Positions 26,686 to 35,661 of a stretch of DNA of 64,000 nucleotides are shown here, one piece after another; positions within the stretch are counted from its first letter, which is position 1; the number at the start of each line of letters is the position of its first letter. Origin of the DNA: Vibrio agarilyticus (GTDB taxonomy: Bacteria > Pseudomonadota > Gammaproteobacteria > Enterobacterales > Vibrionaceae); contig NZ_JABAIK010000002.1 of the NCBI RefSeq assembly GCF_012641465.1, forward strand, positions 248,001 through 312,000. Direction: 5' to 3'. The notes beneath the pieces were generated by a model, which was not told where the DNA came from, made no database searches, and worked only from the letters and a program-made list of their open reading frames with translations. The position numbers and the translations under genes were made by a program.

Positions 26686-27578
26686 GCCACCATAAGCACC
26701 ATGATCCAACGACAGCTCAAAACAATGCAGACTCCGTAGATTGGGGCCTGATCAAACTCAGTGAAAATCGTGCGTTCAACGGTTGGCATCAACGTTTTAG
26801 TCATCGCTCTCAATGCAATCGCAGCGAAATGTGTTTCTCGGTGTTTCTGCCGCCCAAAGTTGAGGACAACCATCAAGTGCCTGTGGTGTACTGGCTTTCC
26901 GGTCTCACTTGTACTGATGAAAATTTTATGCAAAAAGCAGGAGCGTTTCGTATTGCCGCCGATTTAGGCTTGGCGATTGTGGTGCCAGACACAAGCCCAC
27001 GCGGAGAATCGGTCGCCGATGATCCCAGTTATGATCTTGGCCAAGGGGCTGGGTTTTACGTCAATGCCATTCAGCAGCCTTGGGCTGAACACTACCAAAT
27101 GTACGATTATGTTACCCAAGAGTTACCGCAAATCATTGAGGCAAATTTTCCCGTAACGTCACGACGTTCGATTGCCGGGCACAGTATGGGTGGGCACGGC
27201 GCGTTAGTCATTGGTCTGCGCAACGCTCATCGTTACCGCTCGATATCTGCGCTCAGTCCTATTTGCAACCCGATGGAGTGCCATTGGGGACAAAAGGCCT
27301 TTAGCACTTACCTTGGCCCTTTAAAAGCCAGTTGGTTTGAATACGATGCCAGTGAGTTGCTCAAGCAGCATGGCACCGCCCTGCCCATCTTGATCGACCA
27401 AGGAGAGCAAGATGAGTTTCTCAACGACCAACTACGCCCAAACACATTGCTTGACGCGTTGCCTGTAGAAAATGATCGCCTCACTTTAACGCTGCACCCA
27501 TTTTACGATCACAGCTACTATTTCGTGGCGTCTTTTATCGAACAACATTTGCGCTTTCATGCGCGATTTTTGCTGTAA
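26682..27578 (+). CDS. fghA: S-formylglutathione hydrolase
   Basis: 298 aa alpha/beta hydrolase of the esterase D family. The opening CNRSEMCFSVFLPP and YWLSGLTCTDENFM, the nucleophile motif GHSMGGHGAL, the charge-relay Asp in IDQGEQDEFL, and the late catalytic His in YDHSYYFV are all present. It releases glutathione from S-formylglutathione in formaldehyde detoxification. It overlaps bcsF by 4 bp, in the position where bcsG would be expected. No glutathione-dependent formaldehyde dehydrogenase is adjacent. AAGGA precedes the ATG. Confidence 0.92.
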   Translation: MSHHKHHDPTTAQNNADSVDWGLIKLSENRAFNGWHQRFSHRSQCNRSEMCFSVFLPPKVEDNHQVPVVYWLSGLTCTDENFMQKAGAFRIAADLGLAIVVPDTSPRGESVADDPSYDLGQGAGFYVNAIQQPWAEHYQMYDYVTQELPQIIEANFPVTSRRSIAGHSMGGHGALVIGLRNAHRYRSISALSPICNPMECHWGQKAFSTYLGPLKASWFEYDASELLKQHGTALPILIDQGEQDEFLNDQLRPNTLLDALPVENDRLTLTLHPFYDHSYYFVASFIEQHLRFHARFLL

Positions 27579-27597
27579 TGTCTAGTCAGACGGGTAC

Positions 27598-27648
27598 ATA
27601 CCCAAGTAACCTCAAGATGCACGGTTCAACGAGAGTGATTTGGGTATA
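27598..27648. repeat. Short (51-bp) derivative of the 268-bp repeat
   Basis: ATACCCAAGTAACCTCAAG at one end and GATTTGGGTATA at the other. It keeps the first ~46 bp of the long element and a terminal inverted end, with the interior lost. Confidence 0.75.
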
Positions 27649-27705
27649 ACACCTCCACATGCAACTCAATTATACTCAGCTCTTGATCTGTAACGGTAAA
27701 GCTTC

Positions 27706-28107
27706 ATGAAAAAACTGACACTGACATTGGCGCTTGTTGGCATCACCATTGCGGTCGCCGCCGCACTGCTGTTTCTCCCGACACACACCACGCTAGGCAA
27801 AGAAGTGCTCTCTAAACCGATCGCTGAAGAGTTTAAACTGGTCGGCTATCGCTCCCTCAGCACCGATCCGGCGACCACAGGTCAGATCCACTACTTTGTG
27901 GTTGGTCTTGATGCCAATGTTGATGAACTGACACCCTTTTTGATCACGACCGATCGCTTTGTGCGAGTATCCGCAGTGGAAGAAAACAGCTTTCATCTGA
28001 CCATTAACGGGAAAATCAGCGCCTATCACAACGATCTTTGGGTGAAACGCAGCAACGGAACCGTCAAACACTGGCGCGTTAGCGCTGATGCTAACTACCA
28101 GCGTTAA
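27706..28107 (+). CDS. Membrane-anchored or exported protein of unknown function
   Basis: 133 aa. It starts with a signal or anchor helix (MKKLTLTLALVGITIAVAAA) followed by a small soluble domain with alternating beta strands. There are no cysteines and no known motif. I do not recognise the family. It follows a short repeat and precedes a pseudouridine synthase gene. Confidence 0.6.
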   Translation: MKKLTLTLALVGITIAVAAALLFLPTHTTLGKEVLSKPIAEEFKLVGYRSLSTDPATTGQIHYFVVGLDANVDELTPFLITTDRFVRVSAVEENSFHLTINGKISAYHNDLWVKRSNGTVKHWRVSADANYQR

Positions 28108-28192
28108 CAAAAACGCATTACTGGTGTTTCAAGAGCAAACGGGTACAATCGCGCTTCGATCCTTATCCAAGCCACTCGTGTTACGGTTGCTC

Positions 28193-30004
28193 ATGCACAC
28201 TTTGCCTAATAGTCACTCACCCGAACGTCTCTTTACCCGTTTTGAAACGTCGGTTGAAGCCGTTGAGCGCCCACAGGCGTTCACTTTCCCATTTTATTAC
28301 CAGCCGCACCCGCTCAGCCAAATCGCAGCGCAAGAGCTGCAACGCAGGCTGTTACAGCCTACGCAGTGGCAACATAATTTTGGGTCAGTGGCCATGGCGC
28401 GCAATCACAGTGATGATGCGCTTCAAGCATTAAACCAGCCATCCAACGGCGCAAGCGACACCCTTGCCGAGCTTGAGCCCATCGGCAAAATGTTTGGCGT
28501 GCTTGTGGTCGAAAATATTCATGGTGAGCTTGGTTATCTCTGCGCATTTTCGGGCAAGTTAGCAGAGCAAAATTGGTTACCTGGTTTTGTGCCGCCTGTG
28601 TATGACATGCTGGATCCTAATGGTTTTTTCGCTCAAGAAAGCACTGAAATTAACGCTATCACTGAGACATTGATGCGACTTGAGCAAGACCCAACACTTG
28701 CCACCGTTCAGAGCACGCTTGAGCGAGAGCGCGCCGATTATCACCTTGCCGAGCAAGCGCTGCGACAAAGAATCATTACTCAGCGAGCGGCACGCAAAAA
28801 AATCAGAGCCGATGCCGATCCGCACGATAAAGTGGCTTTTGATGCCCTGATGGCACGCCTTGGCAAGGAGAGTGTCGCCGAGAAAAATAGCCTCAAGCAT
28901 CTTAAAGCCGCATGGGACGAAAAAATTCACGCCACAGAGCAGGCCCTTGCGATAGAGCAGCAAAAACTATCAGCGCTACGCTCAGAGCGTAAACACCGTT
29001 CTAACGCATTGCAGCATCGCCTTTTTGCTCACTATCAATTTCACAATGCGCAAGGGGAAATACGCGATCTCAATACTCTCTTCGCGAGCACGGCCACTCC
29101 AACGCCACCAGCGGGATCAGGCGAGTGCGCTGCACCTAAATTGCTCAATTACGCTTATCAGCACGGCTTGAAACCGATCGCGATGGCTGAATTTTGGTGG
29201 GGTGCATCCCCCAAATCAGAGATTCGCCAACACGGCCATTTCTACCCCTCATGTCAAAGTAAATGCCACCCGATCCTCACATTTATGCTGAAGGGACTCA
29301 CGGTCGAACCTAACCCATTAGAGCAAGCTTGGGCCACCGATTTACCACTTGAGATTGTCTATCAAGATGAGGCTATGGTGGTGGTGAATAAACCGTCAGG
29401 TCTGCTTTCGGTTCCAGGAAAAACGATTCAAGACAGTGCTTATCAACGTTTGGTCGACCAATTTCCTGAGGCCGAAGGAGTGTTTGTTGTGCATCGGCTC
29501 GATATGGCAACCTCCGGTCTTTTGGTCTTTGCGCTCACTCGTCGCGCCAACAAGCAGTTACAAAAACAATTTATTACTCGGCAAGCTCAAAAGCGCTACG
29601 TCGCCGTAATTGAAGGGGAATTGCACCAACAACACGGCCAAATTGATCTGCCAATGCGAGGAGATTTGTATGACAGGCCAAGGCAGTTGATCTGTTTTGA
29701 ACACGGCAAGCCAGCGCTCACCACATGGGAGCGAATTGACTGCCAAAACGGGCGCACGGCGGTGTATCTCTACCCTCACACAGGCCGAACGCATCAACTT
29801 CGTGTTCACTGCGCTCATCAACTAGGGCTCAATATGCCGATTGTCGGCGATGGCCTCTACGGCCAACGCGATACTCGCTTGCATTTGCATGCGGAGCAGC
29901 TGTCCCTTACCCACCCGTATCACCATACACCGATGACCTTTGAGGCGAGTGCCGATTTTATGAGTGCGTTTGCAACTCACAACAAACAAGACGACATGCG
30001 ATAA
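28193..30004 (+). CDS. RluA-family pseudouridine synthase with long N-terminal extension
   Basis: 603 aa. The C-terminal 230 residues are a RluA-type domain: VVVNKPSGLLSVPG, HRLDMATSGLLVFA with the catalytic Asp, KRYVAVIEGE, HTGRTHQLRVH and GDGLYG. The first 350 residues are an extension with an E/R/Q/K-rich coiled-coil stretch (about 190-280), and FYPSCQSKCHPIL near 370 holds a Cys pair. It probably modifies ribosomal RNA or tRNA uridine; the site is unknown. The ATG at 28193 is taken as start; an upstream in-frame ATG overlaps the previous gene. Confidence 0.8.
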   Translation: MHTLPNSHSPERLFTRFETSVEAVERPQAFTFPFYYQPHPLSQIAAQELQRRLLQPTQWQHNFGSVAMARNHSDDALQALNQPSNGASDTLAELEPIGKMFGVLVVENIHGELGYLCAFSGKLAEQNWLPGFVPPVYDMLDPNGFFAQESTEINAITETLMRLEQDPTLATVQSTLERERADYHLAEQALRQRIITQRAARKKIRADADPHDKVAFDALMARLGKESVAEKNSLKHLKAAWDEKIHATEQALAIEQQKLSALRSERKHRSNALQHRLFAHYQFHNAQGEIRDLNTLFASTATPTPPAGSGECAAPKLLNYAYQHGLKPIAMAEFWWGASPKSEIRQHGHFYPSCQSKCHPILTFMLKGLTVEPNPLEQAWATDLPLEIVYQDEAMVVVNKPSGLLSVPGKTIQDSAYQRLVDQFPEAEGVFVVHRLDMATSGLLVFALTRRANKQLQKQFITRQAQKRYVAVIEGELHQQHGQIDLPMRGDLYDRPRQLICFEHGKPALTTWERIDCQNGRTAVYLYPHTGRTHQLRVHCAHQLGLNMPIVGDGLYGQRDTRLHLHAEQLSLTHPYHHTPMTFEASADFMSAFATHNKQDDMR

Positions 30005-30066
30005 AAATGCGATGGCGCTAGCTTTCTTAACAACTTTATTACCATCAATGACGTATTTAGTGTTTA

Positions 30067-30609
30067 ATGGAACGACATTTTCGCAACATGTCGAACGTTA
30101 TGAGCTACCCGCCTCGCCAAAGAAGGCTCAATACAACCTCCGCAACGGTGCAAAAATTTCAGCGTCGCGAACGGGCACTACGCCGTTTGCGCCTGATGCT
30201 ATTAATTATTATGTCAATTGTGACAACCTTAACCGCCTACTATGGTTACATCGTCTACCGAGCGCAATTTGAGCCTAGCTATGTCTATGGTGAGTGGATC
30301 GAAATTGGCACGCCACATTATGACACTGAGCGATTGATGTTTGACCAATATGGCGTTAAGCGTGATAACAAACGCATTGCCACTGGCTACGACTTTGATG
30401 GTAAAGAGATCATCGTTAACACAGGCCGTGGTCGACAAATTTACCGCCTTACTGGGAACAGCGACTCCCCACAATTGCAGCGTATTCACCCGCGTACCCC
30501 AGTGCAGCAATTTGTCAAAGCTGGATTTGAGCACACGGTTGAGCGCAGCGCAGATGCAGTATCTACGAGACGAGAAGCGGTTAGTAGCCACTTTCGCAAT
30601 CAGAAATAG
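30067..30609 (+). CDS. DUF2850 domain protein
   Basis: 180 aa. A basic N-terminus precedes one membrane helix (LRLMLLIIMSIVTTLTAYYGY), then a periplasmic DUF2850 domain (YGEWIEIGTPHYDTERLMF, TGYDFDGKEIIVNTGRGRQIYRL). This is a Vibrio-restricted family of unknown function. The start is uncertain: an in-frame ATG at 30100 is also possible. Repeat copy C begins 28 bp after the stop. Confidence 0.72.
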   Translation: MERHFRNMSNVMSYPPRQRRLNTTSATVQKFQRRERALRRLRLMLLIIMSIVTTLTAYYGYIVYRAQFEPSYVYGEWIEIGTPHYDTERLMFDQYGVKRDNKRIATGYDFDGKEIIVNTGRGRQIYRLTGNSDSPQLQRIHPRTPVQQFVKAGFEHTVERSADAVSTRREAVSSHFRNQK

Positions 30610-30636
30610 TGCGTTCTTTATAGATATTGAGATTGA

Positions 30637-30917
30637 TATACCCAAGTGACCTCAAGATGCTGGATTCAGAGCCGACTCACAGGGCTGAGAGCAAGGCAAA
30701 CAACGCAGCGAAATAGCGAGTCTATTTTCAAGTTGTTTAACGCACTTTCTTACAACAAAAAGCGGTTCAGTGATTGGCTCCCAAAGGGCGAGCTGTCTTG
30801 GCTCATCAGCTTTGTTGACGCTTTTCGATTGAGAGCCACTCAATCTTCAAATCCTCGCCTTACCGACAAACCAAGTCATTCTCGCTGAACCATGCATCTT
30901 GAGGTTACTTGGGTATA
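30637..30917 (-). repeat. Long interspersed repeat, copy C (281 bp)
   Basis: Reverse orientation, with ends TATACCCAAGTGACC and GGTTACTTGGGTATA. It is 13 bp longer than copies A, B and D because of an insert around CTTACAACAAAAAG. The last 42 bp form the end of the hydrolase reading frame. Confidence 0.9.
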
Positions 30918-31757
30918 CAGCGCATCAAAGGCCGCAAATACCGCAGGCGATGACATGACGCGGCCATGCCCTAACCCTTGAGTGCTGATGAGTTTCACAT
31001 TTTCCATCTCTGAGGCCGCTTTTGCTGACACGGCATGGCTGGTGAAACGGTCCTGCTCATCATGCACAATGATCGATTGTGCGGCGCGAGCGGCCAATTT
31101 ACGATAGGGATCAATCGACTCAAGTGGGTAGTTAAACTGCTGCTCGATGTCGGTGATCACCGCATGAAACAAGCGCATTGAATAGCCTGAGCGCTCGATA
31201 CTGCCAAACAAATTATCAATGTAATCTAACGCTGGCGCGATAAGCAGCAGAGGCTTATCGTGCAATTTAGCATCGCTCGACTCTATCGCAGAGACGGTTC
31301 CCATACTATGAGCCACCACACCTGCAATGCTTGACTCTTGCGCTAGCACCGCCTCAAGCCCGGCAACAAACGCAGGTATGTGGCCAAACTTTCCTTCACT
31401 TTGCCCGTGACCTGGATGATCGTAAGCCAATGCCGTAAATCCGGCCTGTGCGATATGTTCCATCAGTGGAAAAAACTGATTCGCATTCCCTGACCAGCCG
31501 TGAGTCAATACCCAGACAGGTCCGGTTCCTAAACGGTAAGTTTGCAAGCTGCCTTCGCGCCCGACCACCGAATCTACGACCATCTCTTTAGGCATAGTAT
31601 GGCGCAATTGGGTTTTCATCGGTGTTAGCAACAGCTTTTGCGCGGTACGTTTCGCATGACGCGGCGCAAGACGATGATGCAATCGCGTTGAAAGATTAAT
31701 CAAGCGACGTTTGAGCCGGCGTCCCTGATTGGGATTAAAATAAATTTTTTCGCTCAT
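30876..31757 (-). CDS. Alpha/beta hydrolase (lysophospholipase/esterase-like)
   Basis: 293 aa. Motifs are VWVLTHGWSGNANQF (oxyanion region), ALAYDHPGHGQSEG, and the nucleophile elbow VAHSMGTVSA. A late catalytic HGRVMSS His and DEQDRF Asp follow. The start at 31757 has AGGA 7 nt upstream. The last 13 codons and stop come from repeat copy C, so the native C-terminus has been replaced. An operator-like palindrome 19 bp upstream matches one before the TetR gene. Confidence 0.8.
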   Translation of the reverse strand: MSEKIYFNPNQGRRLKRRLINLSTRLHHRLAPRHAKRTAQKLLLTPMKTQLRHTMPKEMVVDSVVGREGSLQTYRLGTGPVWVLTHGWSGNANQFFPLMEHIAQAGFTALAYDHPGHGQSEGKFGHIPAFVAGLEAVLAQESSIAGVVAHSMGTVSAIESSDAKLHDKPLLLIAPALDYIDNLFGSIERSGYSMRLFHAVITDIEQQFNYPLESIDPYRKLAARAAQSIIVHDEQDRFTSHAVSAKAASEMENVKLISTQGLGHGRVMSSPAVFAAFDALYTQVTSRCMVQRE

Positions 31758-31775
31758 GAGGCATCCTTTCCATTT

Positions 31776-31789
31776 AGCACGACCGTGCT
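31776..31789. promoter_or_regulatory. TetR-type operator upstream of the hydrolase gene
   Basis: AGCACGACCGTGCT, an almost perfect 14-bp palindrome. Its reverse complement is identical to the site at 32721-32734. Confidence 0.75.
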
Positions 31790-31840
31790 TTTTTACATTA
31801 AAAATTTTTACTTTATAGCCAAACAAGTTGGCGTTGTAGG

Positions 31841-32108
31841 TATACCCAAGTAACCTCAAGATGCATGGTTCAGCGAGCATGACTTGGTTTATCAGTGAGG
31901 CGAGGATTTGAAGATTGAGTGGTTCTCAATCGAAAATCGTCAACAAAGCTGATGAGCCAAGACAGCTCGCCCTTTGGGAGCCAGTCACTGAACCGATAGC
32001 TGTGTTAAACAACTTGAAAATAGACTGGCTATTTCGCTGCGTTGTTTGCCTTGCTCTCAGCCCAGTGAGCTGGCTCTGAATCCAGCATCTTGAGGTCACT
32101 TGGGTATA
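31841..32108 (+). repeat. Long interspersed repeat, copy D (268 bp)
   Basis: Forward orientation, with ends TATACCCAAGTAACC and GGTCACTTGGGTATA. Its right-hand 80 bp encode the C-terminus of the TetR regulator. Copies C and D are inverted to each other and bracket the hydrolase gene and its operator. Confidence 0.9.
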
Positions 32109-32709
32109 GAGAATAATCACGCCGACGCCAACGGCACAATAACCCGTCCACACCTTGCCAAAAGTGCGCCTGACTCGACTTTGCGTTCTCAAGAGAATAA
32201 AAGACGTGCGCTGCGAGGTAGAGGCCATAAAGTTCAAAAGTGGCTTGCTTGGCATTGAGTTGCGAACAAAATTCCCCATTTCGCTGTCCTTTTTCGATTT
32301 GAATCTGCAAATAGTCAAGCCATTGGTGTACCGCAGCATGCAGCGCCTGTTGCAAAGGATCATCGCCAACTTGCCCATCCTGCCACGCGTCGAGAAACAT
32401 ACAGCGGCCATGAAACGCGTAATTCCAATCCAGCCATAGAGCAAGCAATTGACGCAATTTGCGCTCGATAGGGTCATCGCCTAACGCCCTTGCCGGACTT
32501 ATCACACGCTCTGCAAAGGTTTGATTGGCGAATTCTAAAACCGCCAATTGCAAATTCTGCTTTGATTGAAAATGCGCAAATAGACCACTTTTCGAGAGCG
32601 AGCAACGTTTTGCAAGTGCGCCAATGGTTAAGCTATCTAAACCACTCTCACTCGCCATGGCAAAGCCTTGGGTCAAAATATGATCTTTCGTCAGAGTTCC
32701 TTTTTTCAT
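32029..32709 (-). CDS. TetR/AcrR family transcriptional regulator
   Basis: 226 aa. The N-terminal helix-turn-helix is clear: ILTQGFAMASESGLDSLTIGALAKR, CSLSKSGLFAHFQSKQNL. The ligand domain is helical and ends in a TetR_C-type region (WLDWNYAFHGRCMFLDAW). Its last ~26 residues are encoded within repeat copy D and are probably not native. The operator 12 bp before its start is shared with the hydrolase gene, so it likely represses both itself and the hydrolase. Confidence 0.87.
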   Translation of the reverse strand: MKKGTLTKDHILTQGFAMASESGLDSLTIGALAKRCSLSKSGLFAHFQSKQNLQLAVLEFANQTFAERVISPARALGDDPIERKLRQLLALWLDWNYAFHGRCMFLDAWQDGQVGDDPLQQALHAAVHQWLDYLQIQIEKGQRNGEFCSQLNAKQATFELYGLYLAAHVFYSLENAKSSQAHFWQGVDGLLCRWRRRDYSLYPSDLKMLDSEPAHWAESKANNAAK

Positions 32710-33102
32710 TCGCCCTTTATAGCACGGTCGTGCTTTTATTCAACTCAGACCAGATCTCACACTTAACTGCTTGCTATTGTAGAGCCTTTTATAGACCACC
32801 TCTAGCATGCACAATTTTCGTGCATCACTTCCCCAGATTGAATCAAACGGCCGTGATCAACTGAATACCATTAATTCAATGGCCCTCCAGTTATTCTCTT
32901 AATATCAGGTTCACTCTAGCGCGTAATGAAATCTTTACATTTTTGGCATGCAAATTGCGTTAGTGAACTTCACATAGTAAACCCTATGAAATTCAGACGA
33001 TAAGAAAAACTAACATGTAACGTCATTACCAAGAGTAGAAGCGTTTATCCAACCAAATCGACGGATAGAGACATTGCTCATTAACATCGAAAAGGATCTC
33101 GT
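32710..33102. other. 393-bp intergenic region before the ABC importer
   Basis: It holds the TetR promoter and operator at the left and the importer leader at the right (AAGGAT before 33103). Between them I see no ORF with a ribosome site and no riboswitch I can identify. Confidence 0.5.
32721..32734. promoter_or_regulatory. TetR-type operator upstream of the TetR gene
   Basis: AGCACGGTCGTGCT, the reverse complement of the site at 31776-31789. It stands 12 bp upstream of the tetR start codon. Confidence 0.75.
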
Positions 33103-34078
33103 ATGCTTAAAACGCTCAGCTCAATATCACTTCTCGCCACGCTTAGTTTGTCTGCCTTTGCTGCCGATAAAGTTACGTTTCAACTCGACTGGCTACCTGC
33201 TGGTGAGAAGGCTCCTGTTTATGTCGGCATTGATAAAGGGATCTTTGCCAAACACGATCTAGAAGTCAGTATCAATTCAGGCAGAGGCTATCACAAAACT
33301 CGCCGCGGGTATTTCGGACGTGGGTTCCGCTGATATCTCAGCCCTGCTTGTTGCTAAAGCGAACAACGATGTACCTGTATCAGCTGTCTATTCGGTGTTT
33401 AGTCAGGCACCCCATGCATTTTTTGTTGTAGATGATGGAACGATCAACTCGATAAAGGACATCAAAGGAAAACGGGTCGCAACGTCCCCCTTCACTTCAT
33501 CGAACCTTTATCTTCCAATAGTATTAAATCACAGCGGCTTGTCTAAAGATGACATTAAACTCACCAAAGCTGATCCTGGCGCATTAGGGCCAATGCTCGC
33601 AACGGGCAACACTGATGTCGTAATAGCGTGGATAACAAATACAGAAGCACTTAAAAGTCAGGCCAAACAAGCTGGTAAAACACTTAAGGTTTTACCGTGG
33701 CACCAAGCTGGTTTAGAACAATACGCAACCACACTACTTGCCAGTGACCGCTTTCTATCAGAACGTTCCGATGTCGCGAAACGCTTTATCAAGGCCTTTG
33801 AAGAAGCGGTAGCATATACCTGGGAGAACCCAGTTGAAAGCGCAAAATCAATTCACAAAATTGTGCCTGAAGTAGATGTGAAAGTCGCGACGAATACGAT
33901 CACTTCTATTTATAGTTTGGTTTACAACCCAATCAGTGAGACTTCTAAGTTAGGCCAATTTGATTCCAAGCACTTGGCATTAACATGGAAATGGGCATCA
34001 GCAGCACAAGGGATCGATGAGGCGAGTTTTGATCCAGAGGAAGCAATAAACCGTGCATTTTTAACGGAGGTCAAATAA
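33103..34078 (+). pseudogene. Frameshifted ABC substrate-binding protein (NMT1/THI5-like)
   Basis: The first frame (33103 to about 33290) encodes a signal peptide and VTFQLDWLPAGEKAPVYVG, then SINSGRG. The second frame continues from about 33283 (AITKLAAGISDVGSADIS) to the stop at 34078. Together they would make a normal ~320-residue NMT1/THI5 periplasmic binding protein of a nucleobase, thiamine-precursor or similar importer. The break lies in GGCAGAGGCT at 33280-33289. The rest of the gene is intact, and the ATPase and permease that follow are whole. It could be a true mutation or a sequencing error. Confidence 0.82.
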
Positions 34079-34896
34079 TGGCTGCGTTTGTTGAATTTAA
34101 GGCGGTGTCACATACCTACGTGACGGACAATGGAAAAATGGTACCGGCTCTAAAAGATGTCAATTTCACTATTGAAAGAAATCAGTTTATTGCAGTAGTT
34201 GGACCGTCCGGCTGCGGTAAATCGACACTTCTTCGATTGTTGTCTGGGTTGATTCCTGCTACTCACGGCGAAGTATCAGCTTTTGGTCATCAGATTACTG
34301 AACCAAGGGACGACATTGGTATCGTGTTTCAAAAGCCGACGTTATTACCTTGGCTAAGCATTTTAGATAACGTTTTATTTCCACTTAGACACAAATTTAA
34401 TTTTGTTAACGAAAAAGACAAGCAACGTGCAAATGAACTCATCGATATCGTAGGCCTCCGAGATTTCGTGTCACAACGACCTGATGAGCTATCAGGTGGC
34501 ATGCAGCAACGCATCGGCATTGCCCGAGCGTTACTGCTCGATCCAGAAATCCTTATCATGGATGAACCATTTTCGGCACTTGATGCGTTAACCCGCGAAG
34601 ATATGGGATTCGAACTGCAAAGAATTTGGCAAGAAAAGCCTAAAACAGTTCTATTCATTACCCACTCAATTTCTGAAGCTGTTTTACTTGCTGATAAAGT
34701 TCTCGTTATGAGTGAAAGGCCAGGAACAATTGCAGAAGAAATGGAAATTAATCTTCCTAGACCACGAAACGCAGACACCATTCAGCAGTCTGAATTTACC
34801 AATTACACCGCTCGTATACGCAAATATATTTATGAACCTCAATCTAAATCTGCCGAAAAATCTGCAGGCAAAAATGAAATCAAAACTGTAGCTTAA
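34078..34896 (+). CDS. ABC importer ATP-binding protein (NMT1-type system)
   Basis: 272 aa. Walker A GPSGCGKST, signature LSGGMQQR, Walker B LIMDEPFSALD and switch His in FITHSISEA are intact, and the arrangement matches the SsuB/TauB/ThiZ branch. TAATG coupling joins it to the substrate-binding gene, with AACGGAGG upstream. It energises import through the adjacent permease. Cargo cannot be read from sequence. Confidence 0.9.
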   Translation: MAAFVEFKAVSHTYVTDNGKMVPALKDVNFTIERNQFIAVVGPSGCGKSTLLRLLSGLIPATHGEVSAFGHQITEPRDDIGIVFQKPTLLPWLSILDNVLFPLRHKFNFVNEKDKQRANELIDIVGLRDFVSQRPDELSGGMQQRIGIARALLLDPEILIMDEPFSALDALTREDMGFELQRIWQEKPKTVLFITHSISEAVLLADKVLVMSERPGTIAEEMEINLPRPRNADTIQQSEFTNYTARIRKYIYEPQSKSAEKSAGKNEIKTVA

Positions 34897-34905
34897 GAGG
34901 TGAAT

Positions 34906-35661
34906 ATGACAAAAACAATTAAACGATATTTGCCGCTGTTCTCGTTAACAATGATATTACCTTCATGGGAGTTACTCTGTTTTGCAGGCTCGATCCCCTC
35001 CTATATACTCCCTGCCCCATCTGATATTGTGCAAGCCTTTGCTGCCGTCGAAGCAGATCGTTGGCTACGTCATTTATGGGCTACCCTATATATCGCCATT
35101 GTGGGGTTTATAATCTCCATCGTGGTCAGTATTCCAATAGCTGTTGCTATGGTGCGGTCTGAGTATCTAAGCAAGACTATTTACCCAATGCTGGTTGTCA
35201 TTCAATCGACACCCGTTGTCGCTATTGCACCATTGTTGATTGTAATTTTAGGAACCGGAGATGCACCACGTCTCGCGATTACCTTCTTAATTACTTTCTT
35301 TCCATTGGTAGTAGCCGCAACAACGGGAATGCAGGCAACACCGAAAGAATTAATTGAGCTTTCTAAATCATTAAAAGCAAAACCCACTAGAGAAATTTGG
35401 CAGATAAGATTGCCCTATGCCATCCCATACATTTTTAGTGGCCTTAAAGTATCGATCACTCTTGCGATTATTGGGGCGGTCATTGCAGAATTTGTTGCGG
35501 CGGAAGAAGGACTTGGTTATTTCATCCAATTTTCGACATCTTATTTTAAGATCCCACAAGCATTTGCATCTTTAGCGGTACTTTCCTTAATCAGTTTAGT
35601 TTTATTTCATAGTATTAAACTTATCCAAAAAAGTTTTTTCTACTGGAGTTTAGATGAATAG
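34906..35661 (+). CDS. ABC importer permease (SsuC/ThiX-like)
   Basis: 251 aa with about six membrane helices and the EAA loop (ELSKSLKAKPTREIWQIRLPYAIPYIFSGLKVS) typical of binding-protein-dependent permeases; key pieces are LSKSLKAK and RLPYAIPYIFSG. AGAGG 5 nt before the ATG at 34906 fixes the start in preference to the GTG at 34900. It is followed by an AT-rich 189-bp gap before the deaminase. Confidence 0.88.
   Translation: MTKTIKRYLPLFSLTMILPSWELLCFAGSIPSYILPAPSDIVQAFAAVEADRWLRHLWATLYIAIVGFIISIVVSIPIAVAMVRSEYLSKTIYPMLVVIQSTPVVAIAPLLIVILGTGDAPRLAITFLITFFPLVVAATTGMQATPKELIELSKSLKAKPTREIWQIRLPYAIPYIFSGLKVSITLAIIGAVIAEFVAAEEGLGYFIQFSTSYFKIPQAFASLAVLSLISLVLFHSIKLIQKSFFYWSLDE

Noticed and set aside
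30646-30888. ORFs within the 268-bp repeats
   Set aside because: The same frames recur in each repeat copy with stops and shifts, no ribosome sites and no family; they are by-products of the repeat.
33103-34078. Two separate genes for a short and a long substrate-binding protein
   Set aside because: The two frames join at residues that continue one NMT1/THI5 domain; only the first has a signal peptide and ribosome site.
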